A stretch of 64,000 nucleotides of DNA from Nocardioides allogilvus (GTDB taxonomy: Bacteria > Actinomycetota > Actinomycetes > Propionibacteriales > Nocardioidaceae): positions 148,280 to 212,279 of the forward strand of contig NZ_PZYX01000006.1 in NCBI RefSeq assembly GCF_003047285.1, written 5' to 3'. Below, piece by piece: positions 8,700 through 18,470 of this stretch. The position numbers were made by a program, and so were the translations under genes. The notes under the pieces are model-generated. The model saw only the letters and a program-made list of their open reading frames with translations, made no database searches and was not told the origin of the DNA. Each line of letters starts with the position of its first letter. Position 1 is the stretch's first letter.

Positions 8700-9350
8700 A
8701 TGAGCGCCGTGATCACTCTCGGGCACGACCTGGACAGCATCCACCGCGACCTCGAGCACCGGCTCGACCAAGCTTCCGCGGCCCGGCCCGACGTGCGACA
8801 TCCTCGTGACCACTACGGCGCCATCGACACGTTCCTGGCGGTCGCCAGCCGGCACAACGCCGGGATGGTCGACGCGATCGCGCCGCTCGTGCACCGGCTC
8901 CCCGGTGGCCACGACCTCGCCGTCGACTTCGTGCACGCGAGCCGCCGCTACGAGGAGACGCTCGCCCAGGTGAAGGCCAAGCTCTACGGCTCGACCTACG
9001 CCGTACGGCGCAGCTGGCCGTCCATCTGGACCGACGTGCGCCGCGAGTTCGACACCGTCGTCGACCTGGAGCACCAGCTCGTCGCCGCCCTGGTCGACGA
9101 GCCTGCGGAGGAGGACCTCGCGACCCGCCTCCACCATGCCACCGTGAAGGCGCCGACCCGGCCGCACCCATTCATCCCCCACCGGGGCGTGCCGGGTCGG
9201 GTCGCACGGATGGTCGCTCGCCGCATCGACCAGTTCTGGGACAGCGCGGAGGGGCGGATGGTGCCCGAGCCGGTCCGCCACCACGACCGCGAGCACCAGG
9301 GCAAGGTCACGCAATATCTCCTGGCTGACCCACACCTCTCGGAGGACTGA
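8700..9350 (+). CDS. Conserved-looking protein of unknown function, His-rich helical
   Basis: I do not recognise this 216-residue protein. It starts at ATG 8700 behind a good GAAGGAG site. It is soluble-looking, with no signal peptide or membrane segment, and is predicted from its composition to be largely helical. Histidines recur in helix-like contexts (HNAGMVDAIAPLVHR, DFVHASRRYEETL, VVDLEHQLVAALV), which recalls hemerythrin HHE domains, but the spacing does not allow a firm call. It follows paaZ by 57 bases on the same strand and converges on chrA, so it may be cotranscribed with paaZ. Confidence 0.7.
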   Translation: MSAVITLGHDLDSIHRDLEHRLDQASAARPDVRHPRDHYGAIDTFLAVASRHNAGMVDAIAPLVHRLPGGHDLAVDFVHASRRYEETLAQVKAKLYGSTYAVRRSWPSIWTDVRREFDTVVDLEHQLVAALVDEPAEEDLATRLHHATVKAPTRPHPFIPHRGVPGRVARMVARRIDQFWDSAEGRMVPEPVRHHDREHQGKVTQYLLADPHLSED

Positions 9351-9353
9351 GGG

Positions 9354-10709
9354 TCAGGACAGGAGGGTGACCAGCAGCCCCAGCGCGGCGCACACCCCGA
9401 GGACCCGCAACGTCGACCACTTGAGCCAGAAGACCATCGCCAGCGCGACGCCGGTCAGCGCGAACGCGACCGGGTCCCACGACGACAGGACCGGCACCGA
9501 CAGGTCGACCGGGCCCCAGCCGATCCGGCGCTGCAGCTCGAAGAGGGTGTGCAGCGCGAAGAACACCGCGAGGTTGGCGATCACCCCGACGACGGCCGCG
9601 GTGACCCCGGTGAGCGCGGCGCCGAGGTGGGTGTTGCTGCGGAGGCGCTCGACGTACGGCGCCCCCAGGAAGATGAACAGGAAGCACGGCACGAACGTCA
9701 CCCACGTCACGAGCAGCGAGGCGAGGACGGCCGCGACCCACGGATCGAGCGACGCGGGGTTGCGGTAGGCGCCGACGAAAGCGACGAACTGCACGACCAT
9801 GATCAGCGGTCCCGGCGTGGTCTCGGCGAGCGCGAGGCCCTTGACCATCTCCCCCGGCGCCAGCCAGCCGTAGACCGTGACGGCCTGCTGGGCGACGTAG
9901 GACAGGACGGCGTAGGCGCCGCCGAAGGTGACGACCGCGGCGCCGGAGAAGAACAGCCCCTGGTCCACGAAGACGCTGTCGCGGGAGAAGACGAGGGCCG
10001 CTGCGGCGACCGGGGTGAACCACAGCACGACGCCGAGTCCCAGGATCGTCAGCGAGCGACGGCGCGACGGCGGGTCGTGGTGGAGCGCCTCGTCGCTGAT
10101 CAGCGGTGGGGGTACGTCGCCCGCCGCCCCGTGCCCGGACGGTGCCGTGCCGATGAGGCCCCGCAGCAGCCACCCGACCACGCCCGCCACGACGATCACC
10201 ACCGGGAAGGGGACGCCGAAGGCGGTCAGCGCGACGAACGACGCCACCGCCATCACGACCAGCAGGGGGTGGTGCAGGGCGCGACCGCTCACCCGCCGGA
10301 CCGCGTGCACGACGATCGCGATCACCGCGGGCGCAAGGCCGACGAACAGGCCGGTCACGACCGAGGTGTCGCCGGCGCCGATGTAGACCGCGGAGAGGGC
10401 GAGCATCGCCAGCACCCCGGGCAGCACGAACAGGATGCCGGCGATCAGGCCGCCGAGGCTGCCGTTGAGCAGCCAGCCGGTGTAGATCGCGAGCTGCTGG
10501 GCCTCGGGGCCGGGCAGCAGCATGCAGTAGTTGAGGGCGTGCAGGAAGCGCTGCTGGCCGATCCAGCGCTTCTCGTCGACGAGCTTGTACTGCATGACGG
10601 CGATCTGGCCGGCCGGGCCGCCGAAGGTCTGCAGCGAGATCGCGAACCAGGTCCGCGTCGCCTCGCCGAGGGGGATGACGTCGCCCGTCCGATGGCGCAG
10701 GCGGTTCAT
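9354..10709 (-). CDS. chrA: Chromate transporter ChrA
   Basis: Inner-membrane CHR-family transporter expected to expel chromate (or transport sulfate). It has 451 residues from ATG 10709, with two homologous CHR halves. The first half holds TFGGPAGQIAVMQ (near 25) and LPGPEAQQLAIYTGW; the second holds VTFGGAYAVLSYVAQQ and TPGPLIMVVQFVAFVG, the paired motifs of full-length ChrA. About ten hydrophobic segments are visible. The ATG overlaps the stop of the histidine phosphatase gene (ATGA), so the two are cotranscribed. The reading frame is open far upstream, but that extension only shadows the phosphatase gene. Confidence 0.92.
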   Translation of the reverse strand: MNRLRHRTGDVIPLGEATRTWFAISLQTFGGPAGQIAVMQYKLVDEKRWIGQQRFLHALNYCMLLPGPEAQQLAIYTGWLLNGSLGGLIAGILFVLPGVLAMLALSAVYIGAGDTSVVTGLFVGLAPAVIAIVVHAVRRVSGRALHHPLLVVMAVASFVALTAFGVPFPVVIVVAGVVGWLLRGLIGTAPSGHGAAGDVPPPLISDEALHHDPPSRRRSLTILGLGVVLWFTPVAAAALVFSRDSVFVDQGLFFSGAAVVTFGGAYAVLSYVAQQAVTVYGWLAPGEMVKGLALAETTPGPLIMVVQFVAFVGAYRNPASLDPWVAAVLASLLVTWVTFVPCFLFIFLGAPYVERLRSNTHLGAALTGVTAAVVGVIANLAVFFALHTLFELQRRIGWGPVDLSVPVLSSWDPVAFALTGVALAMVFWLKWSTLRVLGVCAALGLLVTLLS

Positions 10710-11260
10710 GCCAGGACTCCTTCGAGGCGGGTGATCGATCCGTTGGGCACGTCGACCCACGGCGCGTCGGTCAGCGAGTGCCCGCGGAGGTGGGCCAGGG
10801 CGGAGCGGATCGCGTCGCCGTGGCTGACGAGGATCGTAGGGATGGCCGGGTCGAGGTCGGCCAGGACCGCGGCCATCCGTCGCCGTACGTCCGCGACGGA
10901 CTCGCCGCCCGCGAGCGGGAGCTCGGGGTCGGACCAGTCGTGCCGCTCGGCCTCGGCCCAGGTCTCCTCGTAGCCGCGCCCCTCCAGGGACCCGAGGTGC
11001 TGCTCCCGGAGCCGCTCGTCGAGCACCGGAGCGACACCGAGCCGGTCGCCGATGATGCGGGCGGTCTCGACGGCGCGCACGAGGTCGCTGGTGAGCAGGC
11101 GCACTCCCCCGGTCAGCTCGTCGGCGAGGTCCTCGGCCGCTGCGGCCGCCTGCTCGCGTCCCAGCGCCGTCAACGGCGGATGAGTCGTCTGTCCCTGGGT
11201 CAGGCGGAGGACATTCCACTCCGACTGACCGTGCCTGACGAGGTAGACCGGCTGCTGCAC
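10706..11260 (-). CDS. Histidine phosphatase family protein (CobC/phosphoglycerate-mutase fold)
   Basis: A 184-residue phosphatase of the histidine-phosphatase superfamily. The catalytic LVRHGQSEWN lies at residues 6-15, the partner arginine in SDLVRAVETARII, a catalytic acid in LREQHLGSLEGRGYEE, and the second histidine in LVSHGDAIRSAL. I chose GTG 11260, since homology starts there; a longer frame would run through the cobalamin riboswitch on the other strand. Its position next to the B12 genes suggests alpha-ribazole-phosphate phosphatase (the last step before cobalamin), but cotranscription with chrA leaves a general phosphatase equally possible. Confidence 0.8.
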   Translation of the reverse strand: MQQPVYLVRHGQSEWNVLRLTQGQTTHPPLTALGREQAAAAAEDLADELTGGVRLLTSDLVRAVETARIIGDRLGVAPVLDERLREQHLGSLEGRGYEETWAEAERHDWSDPELPLAGGESVADVRRRMAAVLADLDPAIPTILVSHGDAIRSALAHLRGHSLTDAPWVDVPNGSITRLEGVLA

Positions 11261-11279
11261 GACGGACAGTCTCCCGTAC

Positions 11280-11385
11280 GCTGGCAGCGCCCTAGGCATG
11301 AGGAACCCGGTGAGACTCCGGGGCGGTTCCGCCACTGTGAAATCCCGTAGGGGATTCAGCCAGACACTCACCTCGGGCACATCCG
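11280..11385 (+). ncRNA. Cobalamin riboswitch 1 (upstream of cobN)
   Basis: The leader has the conserved cobalamin-aptamer core GGAACCCGGTGAGACTCCGG (11311-11330), then the GCCACTGTGA element (11331-11340) and a B12 box AGCCAGACACTCACC (11358-11372). It points into the cobN operon (unit A). Boundaries are approximate. A gene-sequestering expression platform follows directly (next entry). Confidence 0.93.
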
Positions 11386-11393
11386 ACCGTTAG

Positions 11394-11425
11394 CCGGGGC
11401 GAGAACCCCGGAGGAGGAACTCCGG
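11394..11425 (+). promoter_or_regulatory. Expression platform with two mutually exclusive hairpins at the cobN ribosome site
   Basis: Hairpin 1 pairs CCGGGG (11394-11399) with CCCCGG (11406-11411). Hairpin 2 pairs CCGGAG (11408-11413) with CTCCGG (11420-11425), with GAGGAA in the loop, so the Shine-Dalgarno GGAGGAGG is trapped in stem and loop just two bases before the GTG at 11428. The hairpins share 11408-11411 and cannot coexist. This suggests translational control: hairpin 1 would free the site, hairpin 2 would close it when cobalamin is bound. Confidence 0.65.
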
Positions 11426-11427
11426 CT

Positions 11428-14400
11428 GTGCGCATCGCCCTGCTCTCCACGTCCGACACCGACCTGCTCTCCGCGCGGGCCTCGGGGGCCGACTACGTCG
11501 TCGCCAACCCGGCGCGTCCGGGCCACCAGTCGATGGCCGAGGTGATCGAGGGCTGCGACCTGGTCGTCGGCCGGCTGCTCGGCTCCCCGCAGGACCTCTG
11601 CTCGGGCTTCACCCGGGTCGCCGCGACCACGACGCCGGTCGTCGTGCTCGGCGGCGAGCAGCAGCCCAACGCCGAGCTGATGGAGCTCTCGTCGGTGCCG
11701 ATCGGTGTCGCCGCCGAGGCCCACCGCTACCTCGCCGAGGGCGGCCCGGACAACCTGCGCCAGCTGCACGCCTTCCTCTCCGACACGGTGCTGCTGACCG
11801 GCGAGGGCTTCGACCCGCCCGCCGTCCTGCCGTCCTGGGGGTACGCCGCCCGCCCGACGGTCTCGGACACGCTCCCGCGCATCGGGGTGCTCTACTACCG
11901 CGCCCACGAGGCGAGCGGCAACACCGCCTTCGCGCACGCCCTCGCCGACGCCGTGGACGCGACCGGCCAGGCCGTCGGCGTCCCCATCTTCGCCGGCTCC
12001 CTGCGCGCCGCACCCGACGAGCTCTTCACCGAGCTGGGCACCCTCGACGCACTGGTCGTGACCGTGCTCGCCGCCGGCGGCAGCGTGCCGTCGACCGCCA
12101 GCGCGGGTGGCGACGACGAGGCCTGGGACGTCGCCCGGATCGCCGCGCTGGACATCCCGGTGCTGCAGGGGCTGTGCCTGACCAGCAGCCGGGCGGACTG
12201 GGAGGCCTCCGACGACGGCGTGACCCCGCTCGACTCCGCGACCCAGATCGCGATCCCGGAGTTCGACGGCCGCATCATCACCGCGCCGTTCTCCTTCAAG
12301 GAGATCGACGCCGACGGACTGCCGTCCTACGTCGCCGACCCCGAGCGCTGCGCCCGGGTCGCCGGCATCGCCGTGCGGCACGCGCGGCTGCGCACCGTCC
12401 CCAACGCCGAGAAGAAGCTGGCGCTGGTGCTCTCGGCCTACCCGACCAAGCACTCCCGGATCGGCAACGCGGTCGGCCTCGACACCCCGGTGTCGGCCGT
12501 CCGGCTGCTGCGGCGCCTGCGGGACGCGGGCTACGACCTCGGCTCCGACAACGCGATCCTCGACATCCTCGACGGCAGCGGCACCGACACCGAGTCCGGC
12601 GACGCCCTCATCCACGCCCTGATCGCCGCCGGCGGCCAGGACGAGGAGTGGCTGACGTCGGGGCAGCTGACCGACGCCCACGTGCGCATCAGCCCAGCGG
12701 CGTACGACGAGTGGACTCGTGACCTGCCCGCCGACCTGCGCGACGCGATGGTCGAGGCGTGGGGCCCGGCCCCGGGCAAGCTGTTCGTCAACGACTCGGG
12801 CGAGCTGGTGCTCGCCACCCTGCAGGCCGGCAACGTCGTGCTGCTGATCCAGCCGCCGCGCGGCTTCGGGGAGAACCCGGTCGCGATCTACCACGACCCC
12901 GACCTCGCACCCAGCCACCACTACCTCGGCGCCTATCGCTGGATCGAGCGGGGATTCGGGGCCGACGCCGTGGTCCACCTCGGCAAGCACGGCTCGCTGG
13001 AGTGGCTGCCGGGCAAGAACGCCGCACTCTCCGCGTCGTGCGGCACCGACGCCGCGCTCGGCGACCTGCCGCTGATCTATCCCTTCCTCGTCAACGACCC
13101 GGGCGAGGGAGCGCAGGCCAAGCGCCGCGCCCACGCGACGATCGTCGACCACCTCGTGCCGCCGATGGCCCGCGCCGAGGCCTACGGCGACATCGCGCGC
13201 CTCGAGCAGCTGCTCGACGAGTACGGCAACATCGCGGCGATGGACCCGGCCAAGCTCCCGGCCGTGCGCGGGGAGATCTGGACCCTGATGCAGGCAGCCC
13301 AGCTGCACAAGGACCTCGGTCTCGAGGAACGCCCCGACGACGACGACTTCGACGACTTCATCCTGCACGTCGACGGCTGGCTGTGCGAGATCAAGGACGC
13401 GCAGATCCGCGACGGGCTGCACATCCTCGGCGAGGCACCGGTCGGTGAGCCCCGGGTCAACCTGGTGCTCGCGATCCTGCGCGCCGCCCAGGTGTGGGGC
13501 GGGGTCGGCAACGCCGTCCCCGGCCTGCGAGCGGCCCTGGGCCTCGTCGACGTCGACGCCGCCACGGGGGCGGCTGTCGACGTCTTCGAGGCCCAGGCCC
13601 GTGGTCTGGTCGAGCAGATGGAGAAGGCCGGCTGGGACCCTGCGGCTGCCGTTGATCTCCACGAGGACGCGGAGGTCCAGCGGGTGCTGGCCTTCGCGGC
13701 CACCGAGGTCGTGCCCCGGCTCGCCGGCACGGCCGACGAGCTGACCGCCGTGCTGCACGCCCTCGACGGCGGCTTCGTGCCGGCCGGCCCCAGCGGCTCG
13801 CCGTTGCGCGGGCTGGTCAACGTGCTGCCGACCGGGCGCAACTTCTACACCGTCGACCCGCGCGCGGTGCCGTCGCGGCTGGCGTGGCAGACCGGCCAGT
13901 CGATGGCCGACTCGCTGCTGCAGCGCTACCTCGACGAGACCGGGTCCTACCCCGCGTCGGTGGGGCTCTCGGTGTGGGGCACCTCCGCGATGCGCACCTC
14001 CGGCGACGACATCGCCGAGGTGCTCGCGCTCCTCGGCGTACGCCCCGAGTGGGATGCCGAGTCGCGCCGCGTGCGCGAGCTCATCGTGGTGCCGCTCGCG
14101 GAGCTGGGTCGCCCCCGGATCGACGTCACGGTGCGCATCTCGGGCTTCTTCCGGGACGCCTTCCCGCACGTCGTGGCGATGCTCGACGACGCCGTGCAGA
14201 TGGTGGCTTCGTTGGAGGAGTCGGACGAGGACAACTACGTGCGGGCGCACGCGCAGGCCGACCTGGCGTCGCACGGCGACGAGCGGCGGGCGACGACGCG
14301 CATCTTCGGTTCCAAGCCGGGGTCCTACGGCGCCGGCATCCTGCAGGTCGTCGAGTCCGGCTCGTGGCGCGACGACAAGGACCTCGCCGAGGTCTACACC

Positions 14401-15033
14401 GCGTGGGGCGGCTTCGCCTACGGCCGGGGCCTCGACGGCGCCCCGGCGGCCGACGACATGCGCGCCAACTACCGCCGGATCAAGGTCGCGGCCAAGAACG
14501 TCGACAGCCTCGAGCACGACATCGCCGACTCCGACGACTACTTCCAGTACCACGGCGGCATGATCGCCACGGTCCGTGCGCTGACCGGATCCGACCCGAA
14601 GGCCTACGTCGGTGACTCGACCACGCCCGACGCGGTCCGCACCCGCACGCTCGCCGAGGAGACCGCGCGCGTCTTCCGCTCCCGCGTGGTCAACCCGCGC
14701 TGGATCGCCGCGATGCAGCGCCACGGCTACAAGGGCGCCTTCGAGCTGGCCGCCACCGTCGACTACCTCTACGGCTTCGACGCCACCGCCGGGGTCGTGC
14801 ACGACTGGATGTACGAGAAGCTCGCGACTGAATACGTCCTCGACGAGACCAACCAGGCCTTCCTGCGGACGTCGAACCCGTGGGCGCTGCGCGGCATCGT
14901 CGAGCGGCTCCACGAGGCCGCCGAGCGCGGGCTGTGGGAGGCGCCGGATCCCGACGTCATGGCCGCGATGCAGCAGGTCTACCTCGAGGTCGAGGGTGAC
15001 CTCGAGGATGACGGAGCGGACTCCCGCGCGTGA
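11428..15033 (+). CDS. cobN: Cobaltochelatase subunit CobN
   Basis: Large subunit of the ATP-dependent chelatase that inserts cobalt into hydrogenobyrinic acid a,c-diamide in the aerobic B12 pathway. It has 1201 residues, the normal size, starting at GTG 11428. Typical CobN/magnesium-chelatase H segments are visible: YPTKHSRIGNAVGLDTP near 333, VHLGKHGSLEWLPGKN near 517, GNAVPGLRAALG near 695, and SVWGTSAMRTSGDDIAEVL near 850. Its AAA and VWA partners are probably supplied by the fused ChlI/ChlD-like protein at 26177-28228. First gene of unit A, under riboswitch 1; its stop overlaps the cobF start as GTGA. Confidence 0.96.
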   Translation: MRIALLSTSDTDLLSARASGADYVVANPARPGHQSMAEVIEGCDLVVGRLLGSPQDLCSGFTRVAATTTPVVVLGGEQQPNAELMELSSVPIGVAAEAHRYLAEGGPDNLRQLHAFLSDTVLLTGEGFDPPAVLPSWGYAARPTVSDTLPRIGVLYYRAHEASGNTAFAHALADAVDATGQAVGVPIFAGSLRAAPDELFTELGTLDALVVTVLAAGGSVPSTASAGGDDEAWDVARIAALDIPVLQGLCLTSSRADWEASDDGVTPLDSATQIAIPEFDGRIITAPFSFKEIDADGLPSYVADPERCARVAGIAVRHARLRTVPNAEKKLALVLSAYPTKHSRIGNAVGLDTPVSAVRLLRRLRDAGYDLGSDNAILDILDGSGTDTESGDALIHALIAAGGQDEEWLTSGQLTDAHVRISPAAYDEWTRDLPADLRDAMVEAWGPAPGKLFVNDSGELVLATLQAGNVVLLIQPPRGFGENPVAIYHDPDLAPSHHYLGAYRWIERGFGADAVVHLGKHGSLEWLPGKNAALSASCGTDAALGDLPLIYPFLVNDPGEGAQAKRRAHATIVDHLVPPMARAEAYGDIARLEQLLDEYGNIAAMDPAKLPAVRGEIWTLMQAAQLHKDLGLEERPDDDDFDDFILHVDGWLCEIKDAQIRDGLHILGEAPVGEPRVNLVLAILRAAQVWGGVGNAVPGLRAALGLVDVDAATGAAVDVFEAQARGLVEQMEKAGWDPAAAVDLHEDAEVQRVLAFAATEVVPRLAGTADELTAVLHALDGGFVPAGPSGSPLRGLVNVLPTGRNFYTVDPRAVPSRLAWQTGQSMADSLLQRYLDETGSYPASVGLSVWGTSAMRTSGDDIAEVLALLGVRPEWDAESRRVRELIVVPLAELGRPRIDVTVRISGFFRDAFPHVVAMLDDAVQMVASLEESDEDNYVRAHAQADLASHGDERRATTRIFGSKPGSYGAGILQVVESGSWRDDKDLAEVYTAWGGFAYGRGLDGAPAADDMRANYRRIKVAAKNVDSLEHDIADSDDYFQYHGGMIATVRALTGSDPKAYVGDSTTPDAVRTRTLAEETARVFRSRVVNPRWIAAMQRHGYKGAFELAATVDYLYGFDATAGVVHDWMYEKLATEYVLDETNQAFLRTSNPWALRGIVERLHEAAERGLWEAPDPDVMAAMQQVYLEVEGDLEDDGADSRA

Positions 15034-15749
15034 GGCTCCGGGTCCTCGGCGTGGGCATGGGACCGCAGCACGTGACCCTCGAGGTCGCGGACGCGCTGCG
15101 GTCGTGCGACTACGTCATCGCCGCCGACAAGGGCCCTGACGACGACCTGCTCGCCGCTCGCCACGCCATCGCATCGGCGTACGGCGTCGAGGTGGTCGCG
15201 GTCCCGGATCCTCCCCGTGACCGGGCCGACCCGGCGGACTACCCGGCCGCCGTGCGCGACTGGCACGAGGCGAGGGTGGCTGCCTACGAGCAGGTGCTGC
15301 GCGAGCGCGGCGGCGGCGCGGCGTTCCTGGTGTGGGGCGACCCGTCGTTCTACGACTCGACCATCCGCATCGTCGAGCAGCTCGCCGCCCGGCTCCCCCT
15401 CCACTGGGACGTGCTCCCCGGCATCAGCGCTCCGCAGCTCTTGGCCGCACGCCACCGGGTGGTGCTGCACGAGGTCGGCCAGCCGGTGCACGTCACCACC
15501 GCCCGGCGGCTGCACGACGACATCGACGCGGGGCAGGCCAACCTCGTCGTCATGCTCACCGGTCAGCTCGACCTGACCGGACTCGACGACTGGTCGATCT
15601 GGTGGGGCGCCAACCTGGGCACGCCGTCCGAGGAGCTGGTGGCGGGCCGGGTCGGTGAGGTGCGCGACGACGTCGTCGCTGCCCGGGACCGCGCCCGCGA
15701 GGCGGCCGGCTGGGTGATGGACGCCTACCTCCTGCGGGCACCTTCATGA
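15030..15749 (+). CDS. cobF: Precorrin-6A synthase (deacetylating) CobF
   Basis: SAM-dependent methyltransferase that methylates C1 of precorrin-5 with loss of acetate, a step specific to the aerobic route. It has 239 residues. The N-terminal LGVGMGPQHVTLEVADAL is the tetrapyrrole-methylase GxGxG motif, followed by FLVWGDPSFYDSTIRI (near 95-112) and LPGISAPQLLAARH (near 127). Starts with a GTG that overlaps the cobN stop and ends with an ATGA overlap into cobQ. Confidence 0.9.
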   Translation: MRLRVLGVGMGPQHVTLEVADALRSCDYVIAADKGPDDDLLAARHAIASAYGVEVVAVPDPPRDRADPADYPAAVRDWHEARVAAYEQVLRERGGGAAFLVWGDPSFYDSTIRIVEQLAARLPLHWDVLPGISAPQLLAARHRVVLHEVGQPVHVTTARRLHDDIDAGQANLVVMLTGQLDLTGLDDWSIWWGANLGTPSEELVAGRVGEVRDDVVAARDRAREAAGWVMDAYLLRAPS

Positions 15750-17224
15750 GCGGGCTGCTCGTCGCCGGCACCACCTCCGACGCCGGCAAGAGCGTCGTGA
15801 CGACCGGCCTGTGCCGCGCCTTCGCGCGGCGCGGGGTGAGCGTGGCGCCGTACAAGGCCCAGAACATGTCGAACAACTCGATGGTCTGCGAGGCGGCCGA
15901 CGGCACGACCGCGGAGATCGGCCGCGCGCAGTGGGTGCAGGCGCTCGCCGCGAAGGTGACGCCCGAGCCCGCGATGAACCCCGTCCTGCTCAAGCCCGGC
16001 TCCGACCGCCGCAGCCACGTCGTGCTGATGGGGCAGCCCGCGGGCGACGTCTCCTCGAGCGACTGGCAGACCGGCCGGCGGCACCTCGCGCAGGCCGCGC
16101 ACGCGGCGTACGACGACCTGTCCGCGCGCTTCGAGGTCGTCGTCGCCGAGGGCGCCGGCAGCCCGACCGAGATCAACCTGCGCGCCAGCGACTACGTCAA
16201 CATGGGCCTCGCCCGGCACGCGTCGATCCCGACCGTGGTGGTCGGCGACATCGACCGGGGCGGGGTGTTCGCGGCGATGTTCGGGACGGTCGCGCTGCTG
16301 GACGCCGCGGACCAGGCGCTGGTCGCGGGGTTCGTCGTCAACAAGTTCAGGGGCGACCTCGACCTGCTCTCCCCCGGGCTCGATTCGCTGTCGTCGCTGA
16401 CCGGGCGGCGGGTCTACGGCGTGCTGCCGTGGGACCCGACGCTGTGGCTGGACTCGGAGGACGCGCTCGACCTCGACGGGCGGCGCAGTGACTCCGGCGC
16501 ACGCTGCCGCGTGGCGGTCGTGCGACTGCCGCGGATCAGCAACTTCACCGACGTCGACGCGCTCGGGCTCGAGCCCGGTCTCGACGTGGTGTTCGCCGCC
16601 GACCCGCGCGACCTCGCCGACGCCGACCTGATCGTGCTGCCCGGCACCCGCGCCACGATCAGCGACCTCGCCTGGCTGCGCTCGCGCGGGCTCGACGTCG
16701 CGATCCGCGCCCACGCGGCTCGTGGCCGGCCGGTGCTCGGCATCTGCGGCGGCTTCCAGATGCTCGGTGCGTCGGTCAGCGATCCGTCCGGTGTCGAGGG
16801 CGCTCCAGGCGTCACGGTCGACGGGCTCGGGCTGCTCGACGTCACCACCTCGTTCTCGCCCGAGAAGGTCCTGCGCCTTCCGGTCGGTACGGCGCTGGGC
16901 GTCGACGCCTCGGGCTACGAGATCCACCACGGGCGGATCACGGTCGGCTCCGGCGAGGCGTTCCTCGGCGGAGTGCGGTCCGGCTCGGTCTTCGGCACGA
17001 TGTGGCACGGCAGCCTGGAGGGCGATGACCTCCGGCGCGCGTTCCTGTCTTCTGCGCTCGGCCTGGAGCCGTCCGCTGTTTCCTTCCCCGCTGCCCGGTC
17101 GGCCCGGCTCGACCGGCTCGGCGACCTCGTCGAGGAGCACCTCGACGTCGACGCCTTGCTCGCGCTCGCCCGCTCCGGCGCCCCGTCGGGGCTGCCGGTC
17201 CTGCCTCCCGGAGGTGCCGCATGA
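15746..17224 (+). CDS. cobQ: Cobyric acid synthase CobQ
   Basis: Glutamine-dependent amidotransferase that amidates the b, d, e and g side chains of adenosyl-cobyrinic acid a,c-diamide. It has 492 residues. The N-terminal synthetase domain has [19 protein letters not shown] (P-loop variant), [10 protein letters not shown] and [16 protein letters not shown]. The C-terminal class-I-like glutaminase domain has [10 protein letters not shown] (nucleophile cysteine near 333) and the histidine motif in GTMWHGSLE. Overlaps cobF and cobK by four bases each. Confidence 0.96.
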   Translation: MSGLLVAGTTSDAGKSVVTTGLCRAFARRGVSVAPYKAQNMSNNSMVCEAADGTTAEIGRAQWVQALAAKVTPEPAMNPVLLKPGSDRRSHVVLMGQPAGDVSSSDWQTGRRHLAQAAHAAYDDLSARFEVVVAEGAGSPTEINLRASDYVNMGLARHASIPTVVVGDIDRGGVFAAMFGTVALLDAADQALVAGFVVNKFRGDLDLLSPGLDSLSSLTGRRVYGVLPWDPTLWLDSEDALDLDGRRSDSGARCRVAVVRLPRISNFTDVDALGLEPGLDVVFAADPRDLADADLIVLPGTRATISDLAWLRSRGLDVAIRAHAARGRPVLGICGGFQMLGASVSDPSGVEGAPGVTVDGLGLLDVTTSFSPEKVLRLPVGTALGVDASGYEIHHGRITVGSGEAFLGGVRSGSVFGTMWHGSLEGDDLRRAFLSSALGLEPSAVSFPAARSARLDRLGDLVEEHLDVDALLALARSGAPSGLPVLPPGGAA

Positions 17225-17955
17225 GGTTGCTGCTGCTCGGTGGCACGAGCGAGGCCCGCGCGCTCGCCGCCGATCTCGTCGACGCCGGCATCGACGTCAC
17301 CTCCTCGCTCGCGGGACGAGTCGCCCGGCCGCGCCTGCCCGTCGGGAAGGTCCGCATCGGCGGCTTCGGCGGTGTTCTCGGGCTCCGTGCGGCGCTGGCC
17401 GACTACGACGCCGTCGTCGACGCGACCCACCCGTTCGCGCTCGGGATGAGCACCAACGCCGCCGCCGCGTGCACGGACGTCCCGCTGCTGCGCCTCGAAC
17501 GTCCCGGCTGGGCGCCCGACCCGGCCTGGCACCACGTCGACACCCACGCTGCGGCCGCGACCGCGGCGGCCTCGCTGGGATCGCGTCCGTTCCTCACCGT
17601 CGGGCGGCAGGAGCTGGCCCGCTTCGTCCCTGCGCTCGGGGGCCTCCCGGCGCTGGCGCGCGTCGTCGACGTACCCACGATCCAGCTCCCGCCTGCCTGG
17701 CAGCTGGTCACCGACCGCGGGCCCTACACGCTGGCCGCCGAGCTCGACGTGCTGCGCGAGCACCGCACCGACGTGCTGGTCACCAAGGACTCCGGCGGGT
17801 CCTACACCCGGCCCAAGCTGGACGCGGCGGCCGAGCTCGGCGTCGCCGTCGTCGTCGTACGCCGACCGCCCGCCCCCGCAGGGGTGCGGACCGTGCACGA
17901 CGTGGCCGACGCGGTCGCCTGGGTGAAGTCCTTGTCATGCAGGGAGCTGGCATGA
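17221..17955 (+). CDS. cobK: Precorrin-6A reductase CobK
   Basis: NADPH-dependent reductase converting precorrin-6A to precorrin-6B. It has 244 residues, beginning with [19 protein letters not shown], the dinucleotide-binding loop of the family. [20 protein letters not shown] and [17 protein letters not shown] are further family signatures. Translation is coupled by ATGA overlaps to cobQ upstream and cobU downstream. Confidence 0.95.
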   Translation: MRLLLLGGTSEARALAADLVDAGIDVTSSLAGRVARPRLPVGKVRIGGFGGVLGLRAALADYDAVVDATHPFALGMSTNAAAACTDVPLLRLERPGWAPDPAWHHVDTHAAAATAAASLGSRPFLTVGRQELARFVPALGGLPALARVVDVPTIQLPPAWQLVTDRGPYTLAAELDVLREHRTDVLVTKDSGGSYTRPKLDAAAELGVAVVVVRRPPAPAGVRTVHDVADAVAWVKSLSCRELA

Positions 17956-18470
17956 AGGTCCTCGTCACCGGCGGCGTGCGCTCGGGAAAGTCGCGGCACG
18001 CGGAGTCGCTGCTGTCGTCGTGCACGACGGTCACCTACGTCGCGCCCGGGCCGAGCGACGACACCGATCCCGACTGGGTCGCGCGGATCGCCGCGCATCG
18101 GGTGCGCCGGCCCTCATCGTGGGTGACGCTCGAGACGTCCGACCTGAGCGACGCCCTGGCCGTCGACGGGCCGGTCCTCGTCGACTGCCTCGGCACCTGG
18201 CTGACCGCCGTGCTGGACGCGCACTCGTTGTGGGACGCGCCCTCCGACTCCGTGACCGCAGTCGTCGACGGCCTGCTCGACGAGGTCGTCGCGGTGCTGG
18301 CCACGCGGGGAGACGTGGTGCTGGTGACCAACGAGGTCGGGCTGGGCGTCATCCCGTCCCACCGCTCCGGACGGCTCTTCCGCGACCTGCTCGGGCTGGT
18401 CAACCAGCGGCTCGCGACGGCCTGCGACGAGGTGCACCTCGTGGTCGCCGGTCGGGTGCTGCGGCTGTGA
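17952..18470 (+). CDS. cobU: Adenosylcobinamide kinase / adenosylcobinamide-phosphate guanylyltransferase
   Basis: Bifunctional CobU/CobP enzyme that phosphorylates adenosylcobinamide and transfers GMP to it for nucleotide-loop assembly. It has 172 residues from ATG 17952, giving the standard N-terminus [18 protein letters not shown] with the P-loop. [14 protein letters not shown] and [20 protein letters not shown] (GMP site) follow. An in-frame ATG 15 bases upstream is less likely. The start overlaps the cobK stop, and the stop overlaps the next gene's GTG. Confidence 0.95.
   Translation: MKVLVTGGVRSGKSRHAESLLSSCTTVTYVAPGPSDDTDPDWVARIAAHRVRRPSSWVTLETSDLSDALAVDGPVLVDCLGTWLTAVLDAHSLWDAPSDSVTAVVDGLLDEVVAVLATRGDVVLVTNEVGLGVIPSHRSGRLFRDLLGLVNQRLATACDEVHLVVAGRVLRL

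Noticed and set aside
5672..8809. 1045-codon plus-strand open frame
   Set aside because: Runs antisense to paaA and out of frame through paaZ; composition rich in Arg/Pro with no family features.
8700..9350. Hemerythrin call for the protein after paaZ
   Set aside because: Histidines recur but do not follow the HHE spacing; left as unknown.
10710..11219. N-terminal extension of chrA by 170 codons
   Set aside because: This part is the phosphatase gene in another frame; ChrA homology starts at ATG 10709.
11261..11380. Longer N-terminus for the histidine phosphatase
   Set aside because: It would translate the antisense of riboswitch 1; the fold starts at GTG 11260.
11368..14913. 1181-codon minus-strand open frame
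   Set aside because: Antisense shadow of cobN; no domain, and it would cross the cobN ribosome site and the riboswitch area.
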